The translations under genes and the position numbers were made by a program. Below the pieces are notes generated by a model. The model worked only from the letters and a program-made list of their open reading frames with translations, had not been told where the DNA came from and searched no databases. From positions 7,257,001-7,321,000 of the forward strand of contig NZ_CP117709.1 of the NCBI RefSeq assembly GCF_028622875.1: a stretch of DNA of 64,000 bases. Reading direction: 5' to 3'. Source of the DNA: Streptomyces sp. MMBL 11-1 (GTDB taxonomy: Bacteria > Actinomycetota > Actinomycetes > Streptomycetales > Streptomycetaceae). Position 1 is the first letter of the stretch; the number at the start of each line of letters is the position of its first letter. Of the stretch, positions 24,348 to 32,982 are shown in pieces.

Positions 24348-26348
24348 ATGACAGCGACGACCGACGGATCGACCGGGGCCGCGAACCTCTCCGGGGCCCT
24401 GGCAGACGATCCGACCGACACGAGAACCGCCGCGGACGACGTGACCGTCGCCGCGCGACGGGCCGCGGAACGCTCCGTGGAGCATCTCCTCGGCAGACAG
24501 GACGAGCAGGGCTGGTGGAAGGGCGACCTCGCCACCAACGTCACGATGGACGCCGAGGACCTGCTCCTGCGTCAGTTCCTCGGCATCCAGGACTCCGGGA
24601 CCACCCGGGCGGCCGCCCTCTTCATCCGCGGCGAACAGCTCGGCGACGGCACCTGGAACACCTTCTACGGCGGGCCGGGCGACCTCTCCGCCACGATCGA
24701 GGCGTACGTCGCCCTGCGGCTGGCCGGGGACCGCCCCGACGAACCGCACATGGCCCGCGCCTCCGGCTGGATCAGGGAGCAGGGCGGCATCGCGGCGGCC
24801 CGCGTCTTCACCCGTATCTGGCTGGCCCTGTTCGGCTGGTGGAAATGGGACGACCTCCCCGAACTGCCGCCCGAGCTGATGTTCTTCCCCAAGTGGGTCC
24901 CGCTCAACATCTACGACTTCGGCTGCTGGGCCCGGCAGACCATCGTGCCGCTCACGGTCGTCTCCGCGAAACGTCCGGTGCGCCCCGCTCCCTTCGCCCT
25001 GGACGAGCTGCACACCGACCCCGACCACCCCGACCCGGCCAGGAAGCTGGCCCCGCCCACCACGTGGGACGGGCTCTTCCAACGCCTCGACAAAGGGCTC
25101 CACGTCTACCACAAGGTCGCCCCGCGCCCGCTGCGCCGTATCGCGATGAACCTGGCAGCCCGGTGGATCATCGAGCGCCAGGAGAACGACGGCTGCTGGG
25201 GCGGGATCCAGCCGCCCGCCGTCTACTCCATCATCGCCCTGCACCTGCTCGGTTACGACCTCGACCACCCCGTGATGAGGGCGGGGCTGGCCTCGCTCGA
25301 CCGGTTCGCCGTCCGGCGCGAGGACGGCGCCCGCATGGTCGAGGCCTGCCAGTCGCCCGTCTGGGACACCTGCCTGGCCACCATCGCGCTGGCCGACGCC
25401 GGACTCAGACCCGACCACCCCGCCCTGGTGAAGGCCGCCGACTGGATGCTGGCCGAGGAGATCACCCGGCCCGGTGACTGGTCGGTGCGCAAGCCCGAAC
25501 TCGCCCCAGGTGGCTGGGCGTTCGAGTTCCACAACGACAACTACCCGGACATCGACGACACCGCCGAAGTCGTCCTGGCGCTGCGCCGGGTGCGCCACCC
25601 CGACCCCGCCCGCATGCGGGCGGCCATCGACCGCGGGGTCCGCTGGACCCTCGGGATGCAGTCCCGCAACGGAGCCTGGGGCGCCTTCGACGCCGACAAC
25701 ACCAGCCCCTTCCCCAACCGCCTGCCCTTCTGCGACTTCGGCGAGGTCATCGACCCGCCCTCGGCCGACGTCACCGGCCACGTCGTGGAGATGCTCGCCG
25801 TCGAGGGGCTCGGCCAGCACCCCCGTACCCGCGAGGGAATCGCGTGGCTGCTCGCCGAACAGGAGGCGTGCGGCGCCTGGTTCGGCCGCTGGGGCGTCAA
25901 CTACGTGTACGGCACCGGGTCCGTGGTGCCCGCCCTGATCGCCGCCGGACTGCCCGCCGGACACCCCGCGATCCGCCGGGCCGTCACCTGGCTGGAGTCC
26001 GTCCAGAACGACGACGGCGGCTGGGGCGAGGACCTGCGCTCCTACCAGGAGGAGAAGTGGATCGGGCACGGTGAGTCCACGGCCTCCCAGACCGCCTGGG
26101 CGCTGCTCGCCCTCCTCGCCGCGGGCCGCCGGGACACCCGCTCGGTCGCCCGCGGCGTCACCTGGCTGACCGAGGCGCAGCAGGCCGACGGCTCCTGGGA
26201 CGAGCCGTATTTCACCGGCACCGGCTTCCCCTGGGACTTCTCCATCAACTACCACCTCTACCGCCAGGTCTTCCCTCTCACCGCACTCGGGCGTTATGTG
26301 TACGGCGATCCGTTCGCCGACCGCGCGGACGCCGCCGGGGGAGTCTGA
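24348..26348 (+). CDS. shc: Squalene-hopene cyclase
   Basis: A 666-aa class II triterpene cyclase, membrane-associated. The catalytic motif D401-I-D403-D404 (YPDIDDTAEV) protonates squalene. Several QW repeats are present, for example GRQDEQGWWKGDL, ENDGCWGGIQ, QSRNGAWGAFD, QNDDGGWGED and QQADGSWDEPYF. It converts squalene to hopene/hopanol. GAAGGGGAAG precedes ATG 24348. The stop overlaps hpnG by 1 bp (TGATG). Confidence 0.96.
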   Translation: MTATTDGSTGAANLSGALADDPTDTRTAADDVTVAARRAAERSVEHLLGRQDEQGWWKGDLATNVTMDAEDLLLRQFLGIQDSGTTRAAALFIRGEQLGDGTWNTFYGGPGDLSATIEAYVALRLAGDRPDEPHMARASGWIREQGGIAAARVFTRIWLALFGWWKWDDLPELPPELMFFPKWVPLNIYDFGCWARQTIVPLTVVSAKRPVRPAPFALDELHTDPDHPDPARKLAPPTTWDGLFQRLDKGLHVYHKVAPRPLRRIAMNLAARWIIERQENDGCWGGIQPPAVYSIIALHLLGYDLDHPVMRAGLASLDRFAVRREDGARMVEACQSPVWDTCLATIALADAGLRPDHPALVKAADWMLAEEITRPGDWSVRKPELAPGGWAFEFHNDNYPDIDDTAEVVLALRRVRHPDPARMRAAIDRGVRWTLGMQSRNGAWGAFDADNTSPFPNRLPFCDFGEVIDPPSADVTGHVVEMLAVEGLGQHPRTREGIAWLLAEQEACGAWFGRWGVNYVYGTGSVVPALIAAGLPAGHPAIRRAVTWLESVQNDDGGWGEDLRSYQEEKWIGHGESTASQTAWALLALLAAGRRDTRSVARGVTWLTEAQQADGSWDEPYFTGTGFPWDFSINYHLYRQVFPLTALGRYVYGDPFADRADAAGGV

Positions 26349-26995
26349 TGGATGTTCCGGGAGAGCACGGGAGCCCCGTGACACCGCTGCTGGTCGCCTG
26401 CGCCCTCGGCATCGAGCAGGTGGCCCTGCGCAGCGGCAGAGGCGCCCCCGGCCCGGTGCGGGTGCTGCGCACCGGCATGGGCCCCCGGGCGGCGGAGGCG
26501 GCCGTGGCGCGCCTCCTGGGCCCCGGCCTGATCCCCGGCGCCGCCGTGATCGCCGCCGGCTTCTGCGCCGGTCTCGCCCCGGGGATGCACCCCGGGGACC
26601 TGGTCGTCGCCGAGGAGACCCGGGACGCGGACGGCACCACGCCCTGCACGGGCACCGGCGTCCTGGTCGCGGCGCTCGCCAGGGCCGTTCCCGGCCGTAC
26701 GGTCCACACCGGCCCGCTGACCGGCTCCGACCATGTGGTTCGCGGCTCCGAACGGGCCGCGCTGCGGGCGGGCGGGGCCATCGCGGTGGACATGGAGTCG
26801 GCCGCGACACTGCGTACCGCCCTGTGCCACGGACCACGCCCGGTTGCGGCCGTCCGGGTGGTCGTGGACGCTCCAGAGCATGAGCTCGTCCGCATCGGCA
26901 CGGTACGCGGGGGAATATCCGCGTTCCGCGTTCTTCGTTCCGTCCTTCCGGCGTTCTACGAATGGCACCGATCCTTAACGCTCCCCAGGAGGTGA
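26348..26995 (+). CDS. hpnG: Hopanoid nucleosidase/phosphorylase HpnG
   Basis: A 215-aa member of the nucleoside phosphorylase fold (MTAN/PNP superfamily). VIAAGFCAGLAPGMHPGDLVVA and AIAVDMESAATLRTAL are the family's phosphate/ribose-site blocks, and VVVDAPEHEL carries the conserved Asp. In hopanoid side-chain synthesis it releases adenine from adenosylhopane to give ribosylhopane. Directly upstream of hpnH, as in other hopanoid producers. Confidence 0.9.
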   Translation: MDVPGEHGSPVTPLLVACALGIEQVALRSGRGAPGPVRVLRTGMGPRAAEAAVARLLGPGLIPGAAVIAAGFCAGLAPGMHPGDLVVAEETRDADGTTPCTGTGVLVAALARAVPGRTVHTGPLTGSDHVVRGSERAALRAGGAIAVDMESAATLRTALCHGPRPVAAVRVVVDAPEHELVRIGTVRGGISAFRVLRSVLPAFYEWHRSLTLPRR

Positions 26996-27000
26996 GCCAG

Positions 27001-28020
27001 ATGGCCATGCCGCTCCGTCAGTCCATCAAGGTCGCGACGTATCTCTTCGAACAGAAGCTCCGCAAGCGTGAGAAGTTCCCGCTGATCGTCGAGCTGGAGC
27101 CGTTGTTCGCCTGCAACCTCGCGTGTGAGGGCTGCGGGAAGATCCAGCACCCGGCCGGTGTCCTGAAGCAGCGTATGCCGGTCGCCCAGGCGGTGGGCGC
27201 GGTGCTCGAATCCGGTGCCCCCATGGTGTCCATCGCCGGTGGCGAACCACTGATGCACCCCCAGATCGACGAGATCGTGCGTCAGCTCGTCGCGAAGAAG
27301 AAGTACGTCTTCCTCTGCACCAACGCGATGCTCATGCGCAAGAAGCTCGACAAGTTCACCCCGTCCCCGTACTTCGCCTTCGCCGTGCACATCGACGGAC
27401 TGCGTGAGCGGCACGACGAGTCGGTCGCCAAGGAAGGCGTCTTCGACGAGGCCGTCGCCGCGATGAAGGAGGCCAAGCGGCGCGGGTTCCGCGTCACCAC
27501 CAATTCCACCTTCTTCAACACCGACACCCCGCAGACCGTCATCGAGGTCCTCAACTACCTCAACGACGACCTGCACGTGGACGAGATGATGATCTCGCCC
27601 GCCTACGCCTACGAGAAGGCCCCCGACCAGGAGCACTTCCTCGGCGTCGAGCAGACCCGCGAGCTGTTCAAGAAGGCTTTCGCGGGCGGCAACCGGGCCC
27701 GCTGGCGGCTCAACCACTCCCCGCTCTTCCTGGACTTCCTGGAGGGCAAGGCGGACTTCCCGTGCACCGCGTGGGCGATCCCGAACTACTCGCTCTTCGG
27801 CTGGCAGCGCCCCTGCTACCTGATGAGCGACGGCTACGTACCGACGTACCGTCAGCTCATCGAGGAGACCGACTGGGACAAGTACGGCCGCGGCAAGGAC
27901 CCGCGCTGCGCCAACTGCATGGCGCACTGCGGCTACGAGCCCACGGCGGTGCTCGCCACCATGGGGTCGCTCAAGGAGTCCCTGCGCGCGGCACGGGAGA
28001 CCATCAGCGGCAACCGGTGA
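27001..28020 (+). CDS. hpnH: Adenosylhopane synthase HpnH (radical SAM)
   Basis: A 339-aa radical SAM enzyme with the 4Fe-4S motif C38-x3-C42-x2-C45 (FACNLACEGCGK) and the GGE motif SIAGGEPLMHP. It has the characteristic C-terminal PCYLMSDGYVPTYRQL and the CANCMAHCGYEPTAVL cysteines. It adds 5'-deoxyadenosine to hopene, forming adenosylhopane, the precursor of extended hopanoids. The ATG at 27001 has one of the strongest ribosome-binding sites in the window (AGGAGGTGA). Confidence 0.95.
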   Translation: MAMPLRQSIKVATYLFEQKLRKREKFPLIVELEPLFACNLACEGCGKIQHPAGVLKQRMPVAQAVGAVLESGAPMVSIAGGEPLMHPQIDEIVRQLVAKKKYVFLCTNAMLMRKKLDKFTPSPYFAFAVHIDGLRERHDESVAKEGVFDEAVAAMKEAKRRGFRVTTNSTFFNTDTPQTVIEVLNYLNDDLHVDEMMISPAYAYEKAPDQEHFLGVEQTRELFKKAFAGGNRARWRLNHSPLFLDFLEGKADFPCTAWAIPNYSLFGWQRPCYLMSDGYVPTYRQLIEETDWDKYGRGKDPRCANCMAHCGYEPTAVLATMGSLKESLRAARETISGNR

Positions 28021-28040
28021 GGCGGTGACCGACGGGGTAC

Positions 28041-28074
28041 GGCCGGCCGCCACGGGCTTCCGGGGCGGCCGGCC
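28041..28074 (+). other. Intercistronic hairpin between hpnH and the aminotransferase gene
   Basis: GGCCGGCCGCC (28041-28051) pairs perfectly with 28064-28074 over a 12-nt loop, in the 95-bp gap after hpnH. It is the largest untranslated gap late in the operon. It could be an attenuator, an mRNA stabiliser or a scar where other genes were lost. Confidence 0.6.
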
Positions 28075-28115
28075 CCCCCTCCGCAGCAGCACACCTCGAA
28101 GGAGAAGGACGGGCG

Positions 28116-29513
28116 ATGACGGACGGCGGATCCCAGGGCTTCGACCTGACTCGGCTCCTCGCCGAGCGCGGCGCCGAGCGGTACGAGCTGCACGCGCGCC
28201 ACCTCAACCACCAACTGCCGCGCATGCTGCGCACCATCGGCTTCGACAAGGTCTACGAGCGGGCCGAGGGCGCGTATTTCTGGGACGCGGAGGGCAACGA
28301 CTACCTCGACATGCTCGCCGGGTTCGGCGTCATGGGTCTCGGCCGTCACCACCCCGTCGTCCGCCGGGCCCTGCATGACGTCCTGGACGCCCAGCTCGCC
28401 GACCTCACCCGCTTCGACTGCCAGCCGCTGCCCGGCCTGCTCGCCGAGAAGCTCCTCGCCCACAGCCCGCACCTGGACCGCGTCTTCTTCGGGAACAGCG
28501 GCACGGAAGCGGTCGAGACAGCGCTGAAGTTCGCCCGCTGTGCCACCGGGAAGCCCCGGGTCCTCTACTGCGACCACGCCTTCCACGGACTCACCACCGG
28601 ATCCCTGTCGGTCAACGGGGAGGCGGGTTTCCGCGACGGATTCGCCCCGCTGCTGCCGGACACGGCCGTCCCGCTCGGCGACCTGGACGCGCTGCGCCGC
28701 GAGCTGAAGCGGGGTGACGTCGCGGCCCTGGTCGTGGAGCCGATCCAGGGGAAGGGCGTGCACGCCGCGCCACCCGGCCATCTGCGTGAGGCGCAGGAGC
28801 TGCTGCACCGGCACAAGGCGCTCCTGATCGTCGACGAGGTGCAGACGGGTCTCGGCCGGACCGGGGACTTCTACGCCTACCAGCACGAGGAGGGGGTGGA
28901 GCCCGATCTGGTGTGCGTCGCCAAGGCGCTCTCCGGCGGCTATGTGCCGGTCGGTGTGACCGTCGGCAAGGAGTGGATCTTCCGCAAGGTCTACTCCTCG
29001 ATGGACCGCGTCCTCGTCCACTCCGCGAGCTTCGGCTCCAACGCCCAGGCGATGGCGGCCGGGCTCGCCGTCCTGAGCGTCATGGAGGACGAGGAGACCG
29101 TGGCGAACGCCCGGCGCACCGGCGATCTGCTGCGCGAGCGTCTGGCCGCCCTGGTGGACCGCTACGAGCTGCTGCACGAGGTGCGCGGCCGCGGGCTGAT
29201 GATCGGCATCGAGTTCGGCCGGCCGTCGTCGCTGAAGCTCCGTGGCCGCTGGACCATGCTCCAGGCGGCCCGCAAGGGGCTCTTCGCCCAGATGGTCGTG
29301 GTGCCGCTGCTCCAGAAGCACCGGATCCTCACCCAGGTCTCCGGCGACCACCTGGAAGTGATCAAGCTGATCCCGCCGCTGGTCATCGGGGACGCGGAGG
29401 TGGACCGCTTCGTGGAGGCGTTCACCGCCGTCATGGAGGACGCGCACAGCGGCGGCGGACTGATGTGGGACTTCGGCAGGACGCTGGTCACGCAGGCCGT
29501 GGCCCACCGCTGA
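28116..29513 (+). CDS. Class III PLP aminotransferase, HpnO-like
   Basis: A 465-aa aspartate-aminotransferase-fold enzyme. FFGNSGTEAVETALKFAR is the cofactor phosphate site, LLIVDEVQTGLGRTG carries the PLP-binding Asp, and K270 in VAKALSGGYVPVG is the Schiff-base lysine. By family and position it should make the terminal amine of aminobacteriohopanetriol from ribosylhopane (HpnO role). GAAGGAGAAGG precedes ATG 28116. It is close to ornithine/acetylornithine aminotransferases, so the exact amino donor is unproven. Confidence 0.88.
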   Translation: MTDGGSQGFDLTRLLAERGAERYELHARHLNHQLPRMLRTIGFDKVYERAEGAYFWDAEGNDYLDMLAGFGVMGLGRHHPVVRRALHDVLDAQLADLTRFDCQPLPGLLAEKLLAHSPHLDRVFFGNSGTEAVETALKFARCATGKPRVLYCDHAFHGLTTGSLSVNGEAGFRDGFAPLLPDTAVPLGDLDALRRELKRGDVAALVVEPIQGKGVHAAPPGHLREAQELLHRHKALLIVDEVQTGLGRTGDFYAYQHEEGVEPDLVCVAKALSGGYVPVGVTVGKEWIFRKVYSSMDRVLVHSASFGSNAQAMAAGLAVLSVMEDEETVANARRTGDLLRERLAALVDRYELLHEVRGRGLMIGIEFGRPSSLKLRGRWTMLQAARKGLFAQMVVVPLLQKHRILTQVSGDHLEVIKLIPPLVIGDAEVDRFVEAFTAVMEDAHSGGGLMWDFGRTLVTQAVAHR

Positions 29514-29520
29514 GCGACAT

Positions 29521-29555
29521 TTGCCTCTGAGGCAAGTAATTTGCCTCAGAGGAAA
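29521..29555. promoter_or_regulatory. Nested palindromic operator upstream of the XRE-cupin regulator
   Basis: Two adjacent palindromes, TTGCCTCTGAGGCAA (29521-29535, perfect) and TTGCCTCAGAGGAAA (29541-29555, imperfect), together form a larger perfect inverted repeat: CCTCTGAGGCAA (29524-29535) with TTGCCTCAGAGG (29541-29552). It lies 21-55 bp ahead of the regulator's ATG. It is the natural autoregulatory site and may double as a -35 region. Confidence 0.75.
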
Positions 29556-29575
29556 GATCCTGGCCCAATGGAGGC

Positions 29576-30184
29576 ATGAACCCTCCGGACGAAGGGCCGC
29601 TGGACGAGCTCCCCGGCGTCGCACCCCGACTGCGCGATCTGCGCCGTGCCCGCGGCCTCACCCTGGAGACCGCGGCCCAGCGGGCGGGGCTCTCCCCGGC
29701 CCATCTCTCCCGGCTGGAGACCGGCCGCAGGCAGCCCTCGCTGCCCATGCTGCTGGGGCTCGCCCGTATCTACGGTACGACGGTCTCCGAGCTGCTCGGC
29801 GAGCAGCCGCCCGAACGGGACGCGATCATCCGCGGCGGCGGCTTCGAGGGGGCGGAGGCCGACGGCTGGATGTACCGGCGGGCGGGCGGCTCCGGCCGGG
29901 CGATGCAGGCGCTGCGGGTGCGCGTCCCGTACGGGGCCCAGGGCGACCTGGTCAGGGTCCACCCCGGCGAGGAGTGGCTGTACGTCCTGGACGGCCGGCT
30001 GCGGGTCGGGCTCGGCGACACCGTCCACGACCTCGAACCCGGCGACAGCGCCCACTTCGACTCGCTCACCCCGCACCGGATCGCGGCCGTCGACCGCTGC
30101 GGCGCGGAGCTGCTCTTCGTCCACTCCCTGCTGCAGAGTCCCGCCGCCGAGCTGTGCCTCGGCAACGCCCTCCACGCGCGCTGA
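29576..30184 (+). CDS. XRE family transcriptional regulator with cupin domain
   Basis: A 202-aa regulator. The N-terminal XRE helix-turn-helix (LRDLRRARGLTLETAAQRAGLSPAHLSRLETG, about residues 18-50) is followed by a C-terminal small-molecule-binding cupin. The latter has VRVHPGEEWLYVLDGRLRVG and GDSAHFDSLTPHRI (metal/ligand His residues), about residues 110-185. It likely controls its own promoter through the palindromes upstream and perhaps the hopanoid genes or the next gene. Only 1 nt separates GGAGG from ATG 29576, so translation may be leaderless or weak. Confidence 0.9.
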   Translation: MNPPDEGPLDELPGVAPRLRDLRRARGLTLETAAQRAGLSPAHLSRLETGRRQPSLPMLLGLARIYGTTVSELLGEQPPERDAIIRGGGFEGAEADGWMYRRAGGSGRAMQALRVRVPYGAQGDLVRVHPGEEWLYVLDGRLRVGLGDTVHDLEPGDSAHFDSLTPHRIAAVDRCGAELLFVHSLLQSPAAELCLGNALHAR

Positions 30185-30247
30185 CCGGCCGCCCCGCCGG
30201 CTCCATCCTTCGCTCCACCGGCCGCGAGGCCGACAGAGAGGACCGTC

Positions 30248-30421
30248 ATGTCCGATTCCGAACACTACGACCCGCTGGGCCCCGGACGCCGCGCGAACGA
30301 GGACCCCCAGGAGAAGCGGATGCCGCGCGGCGTGATCATCCGGCTCTTCGCCTATCTGGTCGCGGGCCATGTCATCGCGGCCTTCCTCTACCTGCTCTTC
30401 GTGGTGGCCGGGAGCAAATGA
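30248..30421 (+). CDS. Small membrane protein of DUF6126 type
   Basis: A 57-aa protein with a charged N-terminal half (GRRANEDPQEKRMPRG) and one transmembrane helix (LFAYLVAGHVIAAFLYLLFVV) ending AGSK. GAGAGGA lies 6 nt before ATG 30248. It follows the XRE-cupin gene by 63 bp and is probably co-transcribed. This pairing matches the arrangement I recall at the end of streptomycete hopanoid loci. Function unknown; possibly the regulated membrane effector. Confidence 0.75.
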   Translation: MSDSEHYDPLGPGRRANEDPQEKRMPRGVIIRLFAYLVAGHVIAAFLYLLFVVAGSK

Positions 30422-30454
30422 AGGACCGTCCGGGGCGAGGAGGCGCCGGAGGGG

Positions 30455-31267
30455 TCAGCCCTCGTCGAGCAGCCGCTCGCGCAGCCGTTCGCGGGTCCCG
30501 GGGGAGATCTTCAGCCCCTCGGTCAGGTAGCGGTCCGCCGTTCCCCAGTTCTCCTCGATGGTCGCGAAGGCCGCCGCGAGATAGGCGGGCCGCGCCCCGA
30601 ACAGCGGGTCCAGCAGCTCCTGCACCTCGGCCGACATGCCGGCCCCGGACGGGTCGGAGCGCTTCACCTCGTACCGGCGGTGGAGGTCGTTGGACTTGAG
30701 GTAGTCCTCCTCGATCGCCTCCGGTACGACGCCGACCGCCAGCAGGGCGACCGCGATCGAGAGACCGGCCCGGTCCTTGCCCGCCGCGCAGTGCATCAGA
30801 GCGGGGACGCTGTCCTCGGCCAGGGCGTGCAGCACCCGGCTGTGCTCGGCGGTGCGGTCCAGAATCGTCGCGCGGTACATCCGGATCATGCGGTCGACGC
30901 CCTTGTCACCCGAGAGGACCGAGCGCAGCTGCTCGATGTTCCCGCTGCCCACCAGCCGCCAGAACTCGGCCCCGTCGGCCGGGTCCGAGAGTGGAATGCT
31001 GACATTGCGGACACCGGCCAGCTCGATGTCGTACCCGTCGAGCCGGTGGTCGGCGGAGTGGCGGAAGTCGAAGATGGTGTGCAGCCCGAGCCCGCCGAGG
31101 AAGACCGCGTCCTCGGCGGTGGCGTGGGCCAGGTGGCCGCTCCGGTAGAGCCGCCCGAAGGCGGTGCGCCGTCCGTCCGCGGTGGGGAGCCCGCCCACGT
31201 CGCGGAAGTTGCGGACTCCGGTCAGCGCGGTCTCTGTCGGCGGGACCTGCGGCACCTGTTGCGTCAC
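30455..31267 (-). CDS. Tyrosine/dual-specificity protein phosphatase (PTP-like, PF13350 type)
   Basis: A 270-aa phosphatase. Its P-loop MHCAAGKDRAG matches HCxxGxxR (catalytic Cys, phosphate-binding Arg), and an N-terminal domain has GVRNFRDVGGLPTADGRR and RLYRSGHLA. TIFDFRHSADHRLDG provides the Asp-rich element of this family. Relatives act on phosphotyrosine or phosphoinositides; the substrate is unknown. The GTG at 31267 has AGGAG 6 nt upstream. It converges on the DUF6126 gene. Confidence 0.9.
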   Translation of the reverse strand: MTQQVPQVPPTETALTGVRNFRDVGGLPTADGRRTAFGRLYRSGHLAHATAEDAVFLGGLGLHTIFDFRHSADHRLDGYDIELAGVRNVSIPLSDPADGAEFWRLVGSGNIEQLRSVLSGDKGVDRMIRMYRATILDRTAEHSRVLHALAEDSVPALMHCAAGKDRAGLSIAVALLAVGVVPEAIEEDYLKSNDLHRRYEVKRSDPSGAGMSAEVQELLDPLFGARPAYLAAAFATIEENWGTADRYLTEGLKISPGTRERLRERLLDEG

Positions 31268-31673
31268 GGTGGCTCCTGGGATCTCTGGCGTCGGCGCGGC
31301 TCGCCGGCGAGGGCGCTCCCGTGACGATACGACATCGATTCGACGGAAAATCATCACGGTCGCGCGCCCCGGTGCGAGTGCCGGGGCGGTCTGTCTGACC
31401 GGGCGTCAGGAATGACGGAGACGTCATGTCCGTATTGGTGCATTTCGCAGAACATGCCCCGCTAATGGGGGAGATGGGATTGCCGAGGTGAGCGGGATCA
31501 TATCCGTGACGGTCCGTGGCGAGCGCACACCGGAGTCTTCCCGTTGCCCGTACGGAAATCCAAGATCCGTAATCCACGGAGTGTGACGGGAATAGTGGGG
31601 CGATAGCGAATCGATGATTCCGGTGCGCAACCGATGGCTTGTTCTGCTCGTCCTGACTCGTTTACGGTCGCCG
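31268..31673. other. Gene-free interval, promoter side of the riboswitch
   Basis: About 400 bp with no supportable gene. It must hold the phosphatase promoter on the left and the promoter of the riboswitch-controlled hydrolase on the right. A few weak inverted repeats were seen, none convincing. Confidence 0.5.
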
Positions 31674-31866
31674 CAATCCGGACGGACCGCCTAATCCTGC
31701 CGCCGCCCGGAATTCGCACCCACCCACTCACGCGTGGCAGGAGCGGGGGAACCAGGTAAGCCGCCGGTCCGGAGCGATCCGGACCGGCTCGGGGTGAAGT
31801 CGCCGCAACGCGACCGGGCATCTCCAGCCCGAACCCGACAGCTCACCTCGCAGGCGCCGGAGAGGA
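31674..31866 (+). ncRNA. c-di-AMP riboswitch (ydaO/yuaA type)
   Basis: The 5' UTR of the M23 peptidase gene carries the ydaO consensus in order: CGCCTAATCCTGCCG, GAGCGGGGGAACCAGGT, CGGGGTGAAGTCGCC, GCATCTCCAGCCCGAACCCG, then ACAGCTCACCTCGCAGGCG. It runs into the ribosome-binding site GGAGAGGAA. Known members bind cyclic di-AMP and switch off downstream genes for cell-wall hydrolases (rpf, LysM/M23) in actinobacteria. Boundaries are approximate. Confidence 0.9.
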
Positions 31867-31873
31867 ACTTCCC

Positions 31874-32821
31874 ATGCCCGCAAAGGGTAAGCACCGCCGT
31901 CCGAAGTCCGGCCCGATCTCCCGCGGCGTCCTCGCCGCTGGGACCGGCGGCGCCGCACTCGCCCTTCCGCTCATCGGCGCCACCGTCGCGAACGCCGCGG
32001 ACCAGGCGGCTCCGGCGGCGAAGCCCGCCGCCGCCTCGGTCGCCGCCGCGCACACCGCACCGGCCGCCGCGCCCGCCGCGTCGAAGGACGTCCCGAAGAC
32101 GTACGCCGTCGTCTCCGGCGATTACCTGGCGAAGATCGCGGCCGAGCACCAGCTCAAGGGCGGGTGGCAGAAGCTGTACCAGGACAACCGCTCCACCGTC
32201 GGCGAGGACCCCGGCCTGATCCACCCGGGCATGAAGCTGACCCTCGGCGCCAAGGGCTCCGCCCCGGCCGAGAAGTCCGCGGCTCCCGAGGCCGCCCCCA
32301 AGAAGGCCGAACCGGCACCGAAGGCCGCGCCGAAGACGGCCCCGAAGGCGGACACCGCCTCCGCCGACGACTCCAGCAGCCCGTCGCGGACCGGCTCCTC
32401 CGAGGCCACCGGCTCCGGCTGGTCCGCCCCGCTGGCCAACGCCAACGTCACCACCCAGTACCGGGCTTCCGGCGCCAGCTGGTCCAGCGGCTACCACACC
32501 GGCTCCGACTTCCAGGCAGCCTCCGGCACCCCCGTACTCGCCATCGGCCCGGGCACCGTCGTCTCGGCCGGCAACAGCGGCTCGTACGGCAACGAGGTCG
32601 TCATCCAGCACGAGGACGGCATGTACTCCCAGTACGCCCACCAGTCCTCGCTCAACGTCTCCGTCGGCCAGACCGTCACCGGCGGCCAGCAGATCGGCCT
32701 CTCCGGTTCCACCGGGAACTCCACCGGCCCGCACCTGCACTTCGAGGTCCGCACCGGCCCGAGCTACGGCTCGGACGTCGACCCGATCGCGTACCTGCGT
32801 CTGCACGGCGTCTCCGTCTGA
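31874..32821 (+). CDS. Secreted LysM / M23 family cell-wall peptidase
   Basis: A 315-aa exported hydrolase. It has a basic N-terminus and hydrophobic core (GVLAAGTGGAALALPLIGATVANA, cleavage near ANA-ADQ). A LysM-like peptidoglycan-binding domain follows (YAVVSGDYLAKIAAEHQLKGGWQKLY, about residues 76-126), then an Ala/Pro/Lys-rich linker and an M23 metallopeptidase domain (residues ~205-312). Zn ligands lie in GYHTGSDF and HLHFE. It resembles streptomycete Swl-type germination/spore-wall hydrolases. It is controlled by the c-di-AMP riboswitch ending 8 nt before the ATG. Confidence 0.93.
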   Translation: MPAKGKHRRPKSGPISRGVLAAGTGGAALALPLIGATVANAADQAAPAAKPAAASVAAAHTAPAAAPAASKDVPKTYAVVSGDYLAKIAAEHQLKGGWQKLYQDNRSTVGEDPGLIHPGMKLTLGAKGSAPAEKSAAPEAAPKKAEPAPKAAPKTAPKADTASADDSSSPSRTGSSEATGSGWSAPLANANVTTQYRASGASWSSGYHTGSDFQAASGTPVLAIGPGTVVSAGNSGSYGNEVVIQHEDGMYSQYAHQSSLNVSVGQTVTGGQQIGLSGSTGNSTGPHLHFEVRTGPSYGSDVDPIAYLRLHGVSV

Positions 32822-32843
32822 CCGGGCGCGGCACACAGTGAAC

Positions 32844-32875
32844 GAGGGGCGGTGCGCGACGGCGCACCGCCCCTC
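32844..32875 (+). terminator. Hairpin terminator of the M23 peptidase gene
   Basis: GAGGGGCGGTGCGC (32844-32857) and its exact complement (32862-32875) form a 14-bp stem with a 4-nt loop, 22 bp past the stop codon. Confidence 0.85.
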
Positions 32876-32982
32876 CACTTATTCCGGGTTTACCAAAAAC
32901 TGACCGGGTGGTCTATCTCACCACCAGTCAACCCCGTATTACGGTCGCGTAGGTCACATCGCACGATGCAGGATAAGTCCTT

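Noticed and set aside
28025..28115. Possible remnant of ispG or dxs after hpnH
   Set aside because: The frame starting at GTG 28025 shows no recognisable IspG or Dxs residues; it reads through the hairpin only because of base composition.
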